DNA from: Planctomycetota bacterium
Lineage (GTDB): Bacteria > Planctomycetota > UBA8108 > UBA1146
Assembly (NCBI GenBank): GCA_002691835.1
Contig: NZJA01000157.1
Coordinates: forward strand, 2,163 to 14,581
Direction of reading: 5' to 3'
DNA: 12,419 bases
The notes under the pieces are model-generated. The model had not been told where the DNA came from. It made no database searches and worked only from the letters and a program-made list of their open reading frames with translations. Of this stretch, positions 1-8,040 are shown in pieces. The position numbers were made by a program, and so were the translations under genes. Within the stretch, counting starts at the first letter, position 1; the number at the start of each line of letters is the position of its first letter.

Positions 1-836
1 TCGAGCCTGAAGCCAGTTGCTTTAGTGTTCTCTAAGGTCCATTCACCCCAGAATTTAAGCTCACTCCTAACATCAGGATGATCTAGATCAAGATCACACC
101 CCATCAAGAAATCATAGTTACCGCGTTCACCATCAACCTCAGCTTCAAGCGGCTTGTCTTTTACTTGCCAGACCGCAGGATAACTGCTGTTTAATGTGTT
201 GCAGTCCACGGAATCAAAGTGATTCCAACTCCACCTCATTTTTGAATATTTTTCTCCTCTTCCTGGAAAGTTAAATCCTGTCCAAGAGCGTATTTGTTGA
301 GCAGGGCCTAAGGCATGATGTCGATTGTATTCATCCAAAGGTACAGCTTCAAACTCTTCTTCAAAATCACCACCCATCTTGTGATTAAAGACTGCGTCTG
401 CATAAACTTCCACTCCATTAGCTCTGCATGTTTTTATAGCGCTTAGGTATTCATCTTTTGTCCCATATTTAGTTCGAATACTTCCTTTCTGCTCAAATTC
501 TCCAAGATCAAAAAGATCATAGGTTGAATATCCAGTATCATTTTTGCCATTCATTCCTTTATAAGCCGGCGGCAGCCATACTGCCGTAATTCCAATGCGA
601 GCAAGATTAGGAGCCTCACTTTCGAGCCAGACCCAATGCTTTCCATCATTACTGCTGTACCAATGAAACCACTGCATGATTGTGCCATTGAACTCACCAA
701 TATTCTTTTCAGCAAGCAATCCTGCGGAATTTGCTTCTAACCACTTTTGAACTGAAAGAAGTATATTTTGACTTTCATGGCAAATTTTATTTTGATCAGT
801 AGTTGAGGAATGGTCAATTGATTCTTTTGATGTCAT
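1..836 (-). CDS. Cytoplasmic alpha-amylase, GH13_5 (liquefying type), 3' part missing
   Basis: Endo-acting alpha-1,4-glucan hydrolase, partial: 278 codons run from an ATG at 836 off the left edge. It reads like the Bacillus liquefying amylase family: FNGTIMQWFHWY (res 49-60), GITAVWLPPAYKG (82-94), DLGEFEQKGSIRTKYGT (110-126), conserved region I DAVFNH (147-152), FPGRGEKYS (190-198) and the DLDHPDV calcium/region V segment (250-256). The last residues seen are GFRL plus the two bases GA. This is region II, and the next residue should be the catalytic Asp 279. There is no signal peptide, so the enzyme should act on internal glycogen or maltodextrin. About 48 residues precede the conserved core; a later start at the TTG of residue 40 is possible, but M54 lies inside the core. 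The gene follows the CGTase-like gene by 30 bases with only a weak AAGG upstream, so the two are probably cotranscribed. The family call is firm; the exact product pattern is not. Confidence 0.93.
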   Translation of the reverse strand, partial: MTSKESIDHSSTTDQNKICHESQNILLSVQKWLEANSAGLLAEKNIGEFNGTIMQWFHWYSSNDGKHWVWLESEAPNLARIGITAVWLPPAYKGMNGKNDTGYSTYDLFDLGEFEQKGSIRTKYGTKDEYLSAIKTCRANGVEVYADAVFNHKMGGDFEEEFEAVPLDEYNRHHALGPAQQIRSWTGFNFPGRGEKYSKMRWSWNHFDSVDCNTLNSSYPAVWQVKDKPLEAEVDGERGNYDFLMGCDLDLDHPDVRSELKFWGEWTLENTKATGFRL

Positions 837-866
837 GAAGTTTGAGTGCCTTGAATCGGTATCGGC

Positions 867-2684
867 TTAGTTTGCTTGGCTCCATATACTTTCAATATTA
901 ATACGATCTTTGTCAGGTAACTGCATAATTCTAGGTAGTATGTTTTCGATAGTCTGAACATTCCCATTATGCATTACTAGGAATTTAAATCGTATTTTCT
1001 CTCCGGCATTTTGCTCGAAGCCAACTTCGGCAATCCACGTGTTTTCGTTGACGTACTCCATGCCATAAGCCCTTGTTGTATCCCAATTGCCTAGTTCATC
1101 TGCAGAACCTGTGATGCAAAGAGTCTCTCCAGGTTTAGTTTCAAAACCATTGAGTTCAAAAACCCCAACAACTTTACCGGATACTGGTTTGTCAATGATA
1201 GAGAAAACATGTGCAGTATTTTCTTCCAAATAAAGATTTTTGATTTGCCCATTAACCATTGAAATAATTTTTTGATTTAATAGACACTGTAGTTCGCCAT
1301 CTGGTAATCCTGTGTTGTCAACATTAAATGTTTTCCCCGTGGATTTGTTGATGCAAACAAGAACATGATTCCCTCTATAATGCCTCGTATACACATATAT
1401 ATCTTCCGTGATATATCTTTCTTCATAGCTCCCCATTGCTAGTGCAGGATTGTCTTTTCTTAAATTAGAAAGTACTTGAATTAGTGAATAGTTTGGATGC
1501 GATGAATCCCATGTCTCCATCATTGGACGATTATATGGATCGGCACCACCTTCTATGTCGCAATGTAGTGATTGTTCGGTTCCATAGAATAAGCAGGGTA
1601 CACCTCTAAGAGTCATTAATATGCTAAGAGCAAGTCTGAGATGTTTCTCATTATGAACAACCGATAAGAACCTAGGCATGTCATGATTGTCAATAAAGGT
1701 GACTAATTGACTTGCTCTTTTGTAAACCTTGTCGTATGACAGTACACGCTTGATTTGGTGAAATCCGCCAGGTTCTTCACCACTAAATGCGAATCTAATA
1801 CCATCACACAGGCCAAAGTCTAGTATTGACATTCCACTTTGATTTGCATAGTCAACAGCTCGTTGATCCCAAGGTTTGCTAAATCCATATTCACCAAAAA
1901 TAAATAAATCAGGCTTGTGGGCGCTAATATCTGAACAGAATTCTTGCCAAAAAGTTAGAGGCATATGTTTAATTGTATCTACTCTTAGAGCATCTACGCC
2001 AATATCAAGCCAATCTTTTATTGCACTTTTTATATAATTGCGATAGTCGATATTCTTCTCGTTGAATGTAGCAAGACCGCACATCTCGTGATGTATCAGT
2101 TGGAACTCATCTTCCCAATCTGTTATTTCTGGATAATGATAATAAAAATCTTGATCATCGTTATTGAAATCTGCTAATAGTTTTCCATCACTATACACAA
2201 CTCCTTTTGAGCCGTTAATGTCAGGAGAACTATGATTGCACACAATATCAAGGATTAACTTGATGTTGGCTTTGTGTAATTCATCAACTAGCTTTTTTAG
2301 GGTTTTACAATTGTCTAAGCTGCATGAATCCTCAATGGCGACGAACCGTTGATTTATACGTTTAAAATCTTTAGTCCAATATCCATGCATTGGAGCTCTG
2401 TTGAACTGCATATCATCCACTTGTTCAAAAAGTGGTGACAGCCAAACTGCACTTACTCCAAGTGACTTTAGATAATCAATTTTTTCAATGAGTCCTTCAA
2501 TGTTGCCACCCCAGTATTTGCCCCAATCTCGCCATGTTTTATCTAAAAGACCAGGCTTTTGTCCTCGATCCCAAATTCCTCGATGTTCTTCGTCATCAGC
2601 GCTTCCGTCATAGAACCTATCAACAATCAGGAAATAAATTATCTCTTGGCGAAAATCAATTTGATTGTTTTTAAGCCACTTCAC
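867..2684 (-). CDS. CGTase-like GH13 alpha-amylase with C-terminal CBM20-like domain
   Basis: Intracellular alpha-glucan hydrolase or transferase, 605 aa. The GH13 barrel opens with IYFLIVDRFYDG (16-27) and YWGGNIEGLIEKIDYLKSLG (57-76). Region I is DIVCNH (146-151). Region II GVDALRVDTIKHM has nucleophile D236, region III FGEYG has acid/base E265, and region IV FIDNHDMPRF has D335. These resemble cyclodextrin glucanotransferases and maltogenic amylases most. A beta domain C follows (about 405-500), then a CBM20-like starch/glycogen-binding domain (about 503-600) with ITGSADELGNWD (524-535) and W550. It lacks the signal peptide of secreted CGTases, and no extra domain is evident between domain C and CBM20. 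The start is GTG at 2684, supported by TAGGAG six bases upstream and by a start just before the barrel; the N-terminus is rich in Lys. It is the first gene of the minus-strand pair. Hydrolysis versus transglycosylation cannot be decided from the sequence. Confidence 0.92.
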   Translation of the reverse strand: MKWLKNNQIDFRQEIIYFLIVDRFYDGSADDEEHRGIWDRGQKPGLLDKTWRDWGKYWGGNIEGLIEKIDYLKSLGVSAVWLSPLFEQVDDMQFNRAPMHGYWTKDFKRINQRFVAIEDSCSLDNCKTLKKLVDELHKANIKLILDIVCNHSSPDINGSKGVVYSDGKLLADFNNDDQDFYYHYPEITDWEDEFQLIHHEMCGLATFNEKNIDYRNYIKSAIKDWLDIGVDALRVDTIKHMPLTFWQEFCSDISAHKPDLFIFGEYGFSKPWDQRAVDYANQSGMSILDFGLCDGIRFAFSGEEPGGFHQIKRVLSYDKVYKRASQLVTFIDNHDMPRFLSVVHNEKHLRLALSILMTLRGVPCLFYGTEQSLHCDIEGGADPYNRPMMETWDSSHPNYSLIQVLSNLRKDNPALAMGSYEERYITEDIYVYTRHYRGNHVLVCINKSTGKTFNVDNTGLPDGELQCLLNQKIISMVNGQIKNLYLEENTAHVFSIIDKPVSGKVVGVFELNGFETKPGETLCITGSADELGNWDTTRAYGMEYVNENTWIAEVGFEQNAGEKIRFKFLVMHNGNVQTIENILPRIMQLPDKDRINIESIWSQAN

Positions 2685-2690
2685 TGAATA

Positions 2691-2696
2691 CTCCTA
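2691..2696 (-). promoter_or_regulatory. Shine-Dalgarno site fixing the GTG start of the CGTase-like gene
   Basis: On the minus strand this reads TAGGAG, with six bases between AGGAG and the GTG at 2684-2682. It is one of only two convincing Shine-Dalgarno sites in the window and supports GTG as the true start. Confidence 0.7.
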
Positions 2697-2720
2697 ATTA
2701 CTAGGTGATTTATTGTGTTG

Positions 2721-2755
2721 GCCTAGATTTGTAAGTGCAATGGCACTTCATAGGC
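2721..2755. repeat. Nested inverted repeat upstream of the amylase pair
   Basis: An inner 6-bp stem, AAGTGC (2733-2738) with GCACTT (2743-2748) around AATG, lies inside an outer 5-bp stem, GCCTA (2721-2725) with TAGGC (2751-2755). It ends about 36 bases before the GTG start. It could be a hairpin in the amylase leader RNA or a protein-binding site on DNA. No U-run follows it in the amylase direction, so it is not a standard terminator. Confidence 0.4.
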
Positions 2756-2888
2756 TTTGCACATATTGTCATGATAGAGGCAGGATTGAAGCCCCTCGGG
2801 AATTTAAGTATTTCTCAATGATGCTCCCGGCATTCTTTGCCTATGATGGAAATGTTTGAATATTTCCTTAAATGATCCCTGATCGTAT

Positions 2889-2904
2889 TGTATACGGTTA
2901 TACA
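2889..2904. repeat. Perfect 6-bp dyad, candidate operator
   Basis: TGTATA-CGGT-TATACA is a perfect 6+6 inverted repeat with a four-base centre. It lies about 57 bases upstream of the proposed -35 of the icfG-like cluster and about 205 bases upstream of the amylase start. Its size and AT-rich symmetry suit a dimeric repressor or activator site, but no regulator has been identified. Confidence 0.4.
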
Positions 2905-3062
2905 TCTCTGCATTTATCCAAAGCACTGCCGCGTAACCTTAAAAGTTACAGTATTGAGATTTGATTTAGAGGCATTATTCGCTGAAAATGTCTCTCGCCT
3001 TCCACCCCTACGCAAGCCAACGATAAAAAGCAAACTGCTGTTTTTCCAACGCCATCATCTCT

Positions 3063-3653
3063 ATGTCAAACACAAAAAAGATTCTAGTTCTTATTGAAGA
3101 GCATTTTGATGAGACTGAATATAATGTCTTCAACGAATTTTTTCCTGCTAATGGTTACGAAGTCCATTACTCGTCATTTCTGTGGGGCAATGATTCCCTT
3201 TCTTTTGAGGGCAATGATAAAACAGCCAAAGTCACTGTAGATCTTTGCATAAGCAAAGTTGATTTGGACGATTACAAAGGGATGATCTTGATCGGTGGTT
3301 ATGCCATGGACCGTTTGAGATATGAACCGAAGCTCTCATCCTCTACTAATCAAGCGCCTGCGGTCAATTTGTTGCGTCAGGCTGTTACTAAGATGGATGC
3401 AGGTAAGTTTTGTGTAGGTACGATCTGTCATTCACTTTGGCTCTTTTGCGCAGACCCTGGTTTGCTTCGGGGCCGTTCAGTTACATGCGCGCACAATATT
3501 TACTGTGACGTTGTTAATGCAGGGGGTACCGTTGTTCAGAACAATGGTGAAACCGTAGAAGTCCATCAAGATGGTTTATTGATAACAGGCCGCCATCCTG
3601 GTGCCGTACATGAGTTTGACAAAGTCTTCCTTGCCCAGCTTAATCAGCTCTAA
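3063..3653 (+). CDS. DJ-1/PfpI family protein (Slr1854-like)
   Basis: A 196-aa cytosolic protein of the DJ-1/PfpI (class I glutamine amidotransferase-like) superfamily. The flavodoxin-like core starts with the strand KKILVLIEEHFDETEY (5-20), which carries the acidic residues expected before the first helix. KGMILIGGYAMDRLR (72-86) follows, and the nucleophile elbow is VGTICHSLWLF (118-128), with C122 followed by H123. Length and motif order fit intact family members, which include chaperones, glyoxalase/deglycase-like enzymes and proteases; the substrate is unknown. The start is the first ATG after an in-frame TAA at 3024, and no Shine-Dalgarno is visible. It is the first gene of the plus-strand cluster. 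In Synechocystis the equivalent position is held by slr1854, so its presence supports the icfG-cluster assignment. Its link to glucan metabolism is inferred only from conserved neighbourhood. Confidence 0.88.
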   Translation: MSNTKKILVLIEEHFDETEYNVFNEFFPANGYEVHYSSFLWGNDSLSFEGNDKTAKVTVDLCISKVDLDDYKGMILIGGYAMDRLRYEPKLSSSTNQAPAVNLLRQAVTKMDAGKFCVGTICHSLWLFCADPGLLRGRSVTCAHNIYCDVVNAGGTVVQNNGETVEVHQDGLLITGRHPGAVHEFDKVFLAQLNQL

Positions 3654-3700
3654 TCTCTCTTCGCTATCCAAGACTACTCATCCTACTTTGCATCGTTCCA

Positions 3701-5530
3701 ATGACTAACTCTTTTGATTTTACTTTCTCTGACCTCGTTTCTGGTTATGTAACTTCTTACCATCCTGATGAAAAGAGAATCGAGCTTGAGACTTCAGATG
3801 GTAGGAATTACTCTCTTACACTCAACGATAATTCCTATGCAAAGTTAAGTCAGAATCTTGGAGAATCATGGCAAGACCGTACTTCTTTATTTGCGGAGCG
3901 CCTTAAGCCTGGGCAAATGATTTTTGCGTATGGAACATATTTCCCTGAGCAAGAAGTAAAATTTGAAGTCAACTATATTACGTTTCCTGGAGACAGTGCG
4001 CAATCTTATTTGCATAGAGACAAAGGCTGGTGGGTCCAACAAGTTGATCAGATTGCAAATCGCTATTTAGATTGGCAATTCAACTGGCCTAATGAAACTA
4101 TTGACTACAAAAATTACCGAACTCTTGTCAATATCACTGGTGACAAGAGTGAATCAGACTATTTGCAAGAGACTGACACCATTTCCCGAATGGTTTATGG
4201 CATGGCATCAGCCTATATGTTGACAGGTAAGGATGAGTATCTAGAAGCTGCTGAAAAAGGTACTGAGTATTTACGCGATAAAATGCGTTTTGTTGATACA
4301 GATACTGGATTAATCTATTGGTATCACGGATTGAAGGTCCAAAGTCAAAACCAAGAGCAAAAACTACTTGTTTCTGAGTTTGGCGATGATTATGATTGCA
4401 TTCCTGCTTACGAGCAAATTTATGCACTCGCTGGTCCTATTCAAACCTATCGTTTAACAGGTGATCCAAGAATATTGGACGATACCGAGCGTACGATTAA
4501 TTTGTTTGATCAGCATTACAAAGATCCTGATAATGGTGGATATTATTCGCACATCCATGCAGTTACATTAAGTGCTCATGAGGAGAGTTTGGGTAGAAAT
4601 AAGGCGAGAAAAAATTGGAATTCCGTTGGAGATCACGCTCCGGCTTATCTAATTAATCTTTGGCTTGCTACTGAAGAAGATAGATATAAGACTATGCTTG
4701 AGGATACATTTGATACTATTGAGAAACATTTTCAAGATTATGATAACAGTCCATTCGTGCAAGAAAAGTTTTTCGATAACTGGGACAAGGATCAGTCTTG
4801 GGGTTGGCAACAAAATCGTGCTGTTGTTGGGCATAATTTGAAGATTGCTTGGAATCTAATGCGTTATTATTCTATTGACGCAAAGGATTCTTACAAGAAT
4901 CTTGCATTCAAGATTGCTGAATTGATGCCGGAACATGGTTATGATAAGCAACGTTTTGGTTGGTATGACGTTGTAGATCGTGTGAAGAAGCAAGGTCAGA
5001 AATTTCATCGCTACGCATGGCATGATCGCAAGGCATGGTGGCAGCAGGAACAAGGAATCTTGGCTTATTTTATTCTTCAAGGTTTATTTCCAGAGAATAA
5101 AAGCTATGAGAAATATGCAGATGAATCTGCTGCTTTCTATAACTCCTTTTTCTTAGACAACAGTGATGGAGGTGTTTACTTCAATGTTTTATCCAATGGC
5201 ATGCCTTATCTGCTAGGCACTGAGAGATTTAAGGGCAGCCACTCCATGAGTGCCTATCACTCAACAGAGCTTTGTTTCCTTTCTACTGTCTATATCGATC
5301 TGATGACGAATAAAAGACCTCTCGACTTGTATTTCTCACCTTTACCGGGTGGTTTCAAGGATAATATCCTCAGAGTCTCTCCAGACATCTTGCCCAAGGG
5401 CAGCGTAAAGATTACTGGTTGTGAAATTGATGGTGAGGCTTATTCTGATTACAATTCGGATTTGTTATTTGTGAACCTGCCTAATTCAAGTTCTCGTATT
5501 AAAGTCAAAGTCACACTTACACCTGTTTAA
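3701..5530 (+). CDS. AGE-family (N-acylglucosamine 2-epimerase-like) protein (Slr1855-like)
   Basis: A 609-aa protein built around an (alpha/alpha)6 barrel like those of N-acyl-glucosamine 2-epimerases and cellobiose/mannose 2-epimerases. Barrel signs are MVYGMASAYMLTGKDEYLEAA (164-184), GGYYSHIH (279-286), VVGHNLKIAWNLMR (375-388), KAWWQQEQGILAYF (444-457) and YHSTELCF (519-526). Candidate active-site His residues are H378, H441 and H520. The protein is about 200 residues longer than typical family members. An N-terminal beta-rich segment (about 1-95, possibly OB-like) precedes the barrel, and a C-terminal segment (about 540-609) may form a small beta domain. In the GH-x-x-E motif common in the family, K381 stands where Glu is usual. 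No signal peptide. The start has no Shine-Dalgarno and lies 47 bases after the PfpI-like gene. Substrate unknown; a sugar or oligosaccharide isomerase is the natural guess given the neighbours. Confidence 0.85.
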   Translation: MTNSFDFTFSDLVSGYVTSYHPDEKRIELETSDGRNYSLTLNDNSYAKLSQNLGESWQDRTSLFAERLKPGQMIFAYGTYFPEQEVKFEVNYITFPGDSAQSYLHRDKGWWVQQVDQIANRYLDWQFNWPNETIDYKNYRTLVNITGDKSESDYLQETDTISRMVYGMASAYMLTGKDEYLEAAEKGTEYLRDKMRFVDTDTGLIYWYHGLKVQSQNQEQKLLVSEFGDDYDCIPAYEQIYALAGPIQTYRLTGDPRILDDTERTINLFDQHYKDPDNGGYYSHIHAVTLSAHEESLGRNKARKNWNSVGDHAPAYLINLWLATEEDRYKTMLEDTFDTIEKHFQDYDNSPFVQEKFFDNWDKDQSWGWQQNRAVVGHNLKIAWNLMRYYSIDAKDSYKNLAFKIAELMPEHGYDKQRFGWYDVVDRVKKQGQKFHRYAWHDRKAWWQQEQGILAYFILQGLFPENKSYEKYADESAAFYNSFFLDNSDGGVYFNVLSNGMPYLLGTERFKGSHSMSAYHSTELCFLSTVYIDLMTNKRPLDLYFSPLPGGFKDNILRVSPDILPKGSVKITGCEIDGEAYSDYNSDLLFVNLPNSSSRIKVKVTLTPV

Positions 5531-5548
5531 GGGTTTAACTTACTAGAA

Positions 5549-5887
5549 ATGTCTTCTTTATTATTTTCTCAGTCGACTCATGCCAACTGGTCAGTCCTGT
5601 CTGTTGAAGGTCAAATTGATTCTAAATCAGTAGGTGACTTTCAGGTGTCCTTAGCACAAATGACTGATACCTCTCAATGCATTGCTGTTGATTTAACAAA
5701 AGTTTCATTCATGTCGAGTGCTGGACTGAGAGCCCTTTTAGTTGTTCACAAGCAAACCTCTTCTCAAGCAAAACCTCTTGTCTTTATAGGCATTAATGAT
5801 GACATCAAGGATGTCATGAGAGTGACTGGCTTCTTACAGCATTTTACTCTCATCTCTACTTGTGAAGACCTCCCTACAAATGTTTAA
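5549..5887 (+). CDS. STAS-domain anti-sigma factor antagonist (RsbV/SpoIIAA type, Slr1856-like)
   Basis: A 112-aa single-domain STAS protein, the kind that binds and blocks an RsbW-type kinase when unphosphorylated. The beta strand VLSVEGQIDSKSVGDF (16-31) and the phosphorylation loop FMSSAGLRALL (54-64) are intact. S56 or S57 is the expected phosphosite by comparison with RsbV and SpoIIAA. In Synechocystis the equivalent protein is a substrate of the IcfG phosphatase and the Slr1861 kinase. The gene starts 18 bases after the epimerase-like gene, and its stop overlaps the glgX start (TAATG), so translation of the two is probably coupled. The match to STAS is strong; pairing with the kinase encoded downstream is inferred from the cluster. 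Confidence 0.93.
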   Translation: MSSLLFSQSTHANWSVLSVEGQIDSKSVGDFQVSLAQMTDTSQCIAVDLTKVSFMSSAGLRALLVVHKQTSSQAKPLVFIGINDDIKDVMRVTGFLQHFTLISTCEDLPTNV

Positions 5888-7995
5888 TGGATCATCAATC
5901 TAACAGAGTTGATACTCATCCCACCTCAACTATTTCCGGTTTTGAGGTGCGCCATGGCAAACCATTACCATTCGGAGTCACTCCCGCTTTCAACGGCCTG
6001 AACTTCTCGATTTTTACATCGAGTGGAACGTCTTGCACCCTTGTGCTATTTCAATGCGGCGAAAAGGAGCCTTATGCCGAGATTCAAATCCCTGATTCAT
6101 ATAGAATTGGCAATGTTTACTCTATTGTTGTATTCGGCTTAGATATTGAGAATTTAGAATATGGTTATCGCATCGATGGGCCAAATAGTTTTTCAGATGG
6201 TCACGCTTTTGACCATTCCAAAGTATTGATGGACCCCTATGCCCGCTTGATCTCCGGGCGGGATACATGGGCTAGTGAGCCAGATTGGAGTAATCAATAT
6301 CCTTATCGTTCTCGAGTCCCTTTAGACGATTTTGATTGGGATGATGATAGGCAATTAGAGATCCCTCCGCAAGACTTGATTATTTACGAACTTCACGTTC
6401 GCGGATACACTATTTCCGGTACTTCGGGCACGAATTATCCAGGAACTTATGCTGGTTTGGTAGAAAAAATACCCTATTTCAAAAGCTTGGGTGTGAATGC
6501 TATTGAATTAATGCCTATTTTTGAATATGATGAATATGAGAATTCCCGCGATCATCCAGATACTGGTGAAAAGCTATATAACTTTTGGGGTTACAGTACT
6601 CTCGGTTTCTTTGCTCCAAAGGCAGGATTTGCTTCTACTGGGAAGTTAGGTATGCAAGTTGATGAGTTTAAGCAACTTGTCAAATCCTTTCATTCTGCGG
6701 GTATCGAAGTCATCCTTGATGTTGTTTTTAATCATACCGCTGAGGGAAATGAGCGTGGTCCTGTCCTTTCTTTCAAGGGCTTGGATAACAAGATATATTA
6801 CATGCTCACTCCAGAAGGCTATTATTTTAATTTTAGTGGCACCGGTAATACTCTTAATTGCAATAATCCAGTCGTTCGGAACCTAGTACTAGATTGCTTG
6901 CGATATTGGGTGGCTGAGTATCATATAGATGGATTCAGGTTTGATCTTGCGGCTATTTTGGGTCGAGATCCTATGGGTTATCCGTTATCGAACCCTCCTC
7001 TCCTTGAGTCCCTTGCCTTCGATCCTATTCTTTCAAAGGCTAAGTTGATTGCTGAGGCCTGGGATGCTGGGGGGCTTTATCAGGTTGGTACCTTCCCTGC
7101 CTTTGGACGCTGGGGAGAATGGAATGGTAAGTACAGAGACTGTGTTCGTCGTTTCTTAAAGGGTGACCAAGGTTTGGTCGGCGAGCTTGCACAGCGTGTT
7201 CAGGGCTCACCAGATTTGTATCAGTCCTCTGGTCGTTCACCAGCTACTTCTGTGAACTTTATTACTTGTCATGATGGATTTACTCTTCACGACCTTGTTT
7301 CATACAACTATAAGCACAATGAGGCGAATGGTGAATACAATCGTGACGGCGGTGACGACAATTACAGTTGGAATTGTGGAGATGAAGGCTTATCCTCTAA
7401 TGAAGGAGTCTTGGGATTCCGCCTTCGTCAGATGCAAAATGCATTAACCATTTTGTTTATGTCTCGCGGAGTTCCTATGCTTTTGATGGGTGATGAATTT
7501 GGACGCACTCAATTAGGTAATAACAATGCCTATTGTTTAGATTCTCCCATTAGTTGGGTTGATTGGTCTTTGATAGAGAACAATCATGAATTGCTTGACT
7601 TCACCAAAGCATTGATAGCACTTCGGAATGATCATCCTTCCCTAAGAGTTAACTCCTTTAGTGCACCTGGGTCGAATGTATTAGGTCTTCCTTCTTCCAG
7701 TTTTCACGGGTCTGCTCCCTATCAGCCAGATTGGTCAGAATCTTCTAAGCAATTGGCTTGGCTGTTCTCTTGTGATTCGGCAGATTCTTCGGGAGCAGAT
7801 GCAGTTTATGTTTATGCCAATATGTCTGACTTTGCAAGTTGGTGTGACTTGCCAGCACTTCCGGAATCCGAGACCTGGTCTATTGTGATAAATACTGGAG
7901 ATCGTGCATCTCCCTTTACTCGGGAGCCAAGATCGCCATTTACTAATGGTGGACTACTTGTTGGCGAGCACTCAGTTGTTGTTCTAACAAGCTAA
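5887..7995 (+). CDS. glgX: Glycogen debranching enzyme, isoamylase type (GH13_11)
   Basis: A 702-aa enzyme that cleaves alpha-1,6 branches of glycogen or limit dextrin. An N-terminal CBM48-like beta domain (about 18-130, GKPLPFGVTPAFNGLNFSIF onward) precedes a GH13 barrel opening with IIYELHVRGYT (165-175). The family tetrad of regions is complete: region I DVVFNH (278-283), IDGFRFD with nucleophile D353, LIAEAWDAGG with acid/base E390, and FITCHDGFTLHD with D463. The length and the YNYKHNEANGEYNRDG (473-488) segment are normal for GlgX/TreX. No signal peptide. It begins with ATG inside the stop of the first STAS gene, with no Shine-Dalgarno of its own. Synechocystis slr1857 occupies the same place. 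Its position between two STAS genes suggests a link between debranching and the partner switch, either by co-expression or by contact; the second is speculative. Confidence 0.95.
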   Translation: MDHQSNRVDTHPTSTISGFEVRHGKPLPFGVTPAFNGLNFSIFTSSGTSCTLVLFQCGEKEPYAEIQIPDSYRIGNVYSIVVFGLDIENLEYGYRIDGPNSFSDGHAFDHSKVLMDPYARLISGRDTWASEPDWSNQYPYRSRVPLDDFDWDDDRQLEIPPQDLIIYELHVRGYTISGTSGTNYPGTYAGLVEKIPYFKSLGVNAIELMPIFEYDEYENSRDHPDTGEKLYNFWGYSTLGFFAPKAGFASTGKLGMQVDEFKQLVKSFHSAGIEVILDVVFNHTAEGNERGPVLSFKGLDNKIYYMLTPEGYYFNFSGTGNTLNCNNPVVRNLVLDCLRYWVAEYHIDGFRFDLAAILGRDPMGYPLSNPPLLESLAFDPILSKAKLIAEAWDAGGLYQVGTFPAFGRWGEWNGKYRDCVRRFLKGDQGLVGELAQRVQGSPDLYQSSGRSPATSVNFITCHDGFTLHDLVSYNYKHNEANGEYNRDGGDDNYSWNCGDEGLSSNEGVLGFRLRQMQNALTILFMSRGVPMLLMGDEFGRTQLGNNNAYCLDSPISWVDWSLIENNHELLDFTKALIALRNDHPSLRVNSFSAPGSNVLGLPSSSFHGSAPYQPDWSESSKQLAWLFSCDSADSSGADAVYVYANMSDFASWCDLPALPESETWSIVINTGDRASPFTREPRSPFTNGGLLVGEHSVVVLTS

Positions 7996-8040
7996 TTCAT
8001 TCTAATCCACAATTCTTTCCTTTCAACTAGCATTTTTGAC

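Larger units (their letters stand above)
2685..3062. promoter_or_regulatory. Divergent control region with four short dyads
   Basis: This 378-base stretch separates the minus-strand amylase pair from the plus-strand icfG-like cluster, so it should hold both promoters. Four inverted repeats are visible: a nested one at 2721-2755 (GCCTA/TAGGC around AAGTGC-AATG-GCACTT), GGAAAT-N8-ATTTCC at 2848-2867, TGTATA-CGGT-TATACA at 2889-2904, and GTAAC-N7-GTTAC at 2933-2949. A plausible sigma70-like promoter for the plus strand is TTGATT at 2961 and GAAAAT at 2984 with a 17-base spacer; it is weak (the -10 matches 4 of 6). No convincing promoter was found for the minus strand by eye. An open frame starting with TTG at 2888 crosses this region and looks spurious. 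Confidence 0.55.

Noticed and set aside
2888..3097. A 69-codon open frame starting with TTG, overlapping the start of the PfpI-like gene
   Set aside because: Its residues show no protein-like pattern, it overlaps a well-supported gene in another frame, and its start lies on the TGTATA dyad. It is most likely control-region DNA that happens to be open.
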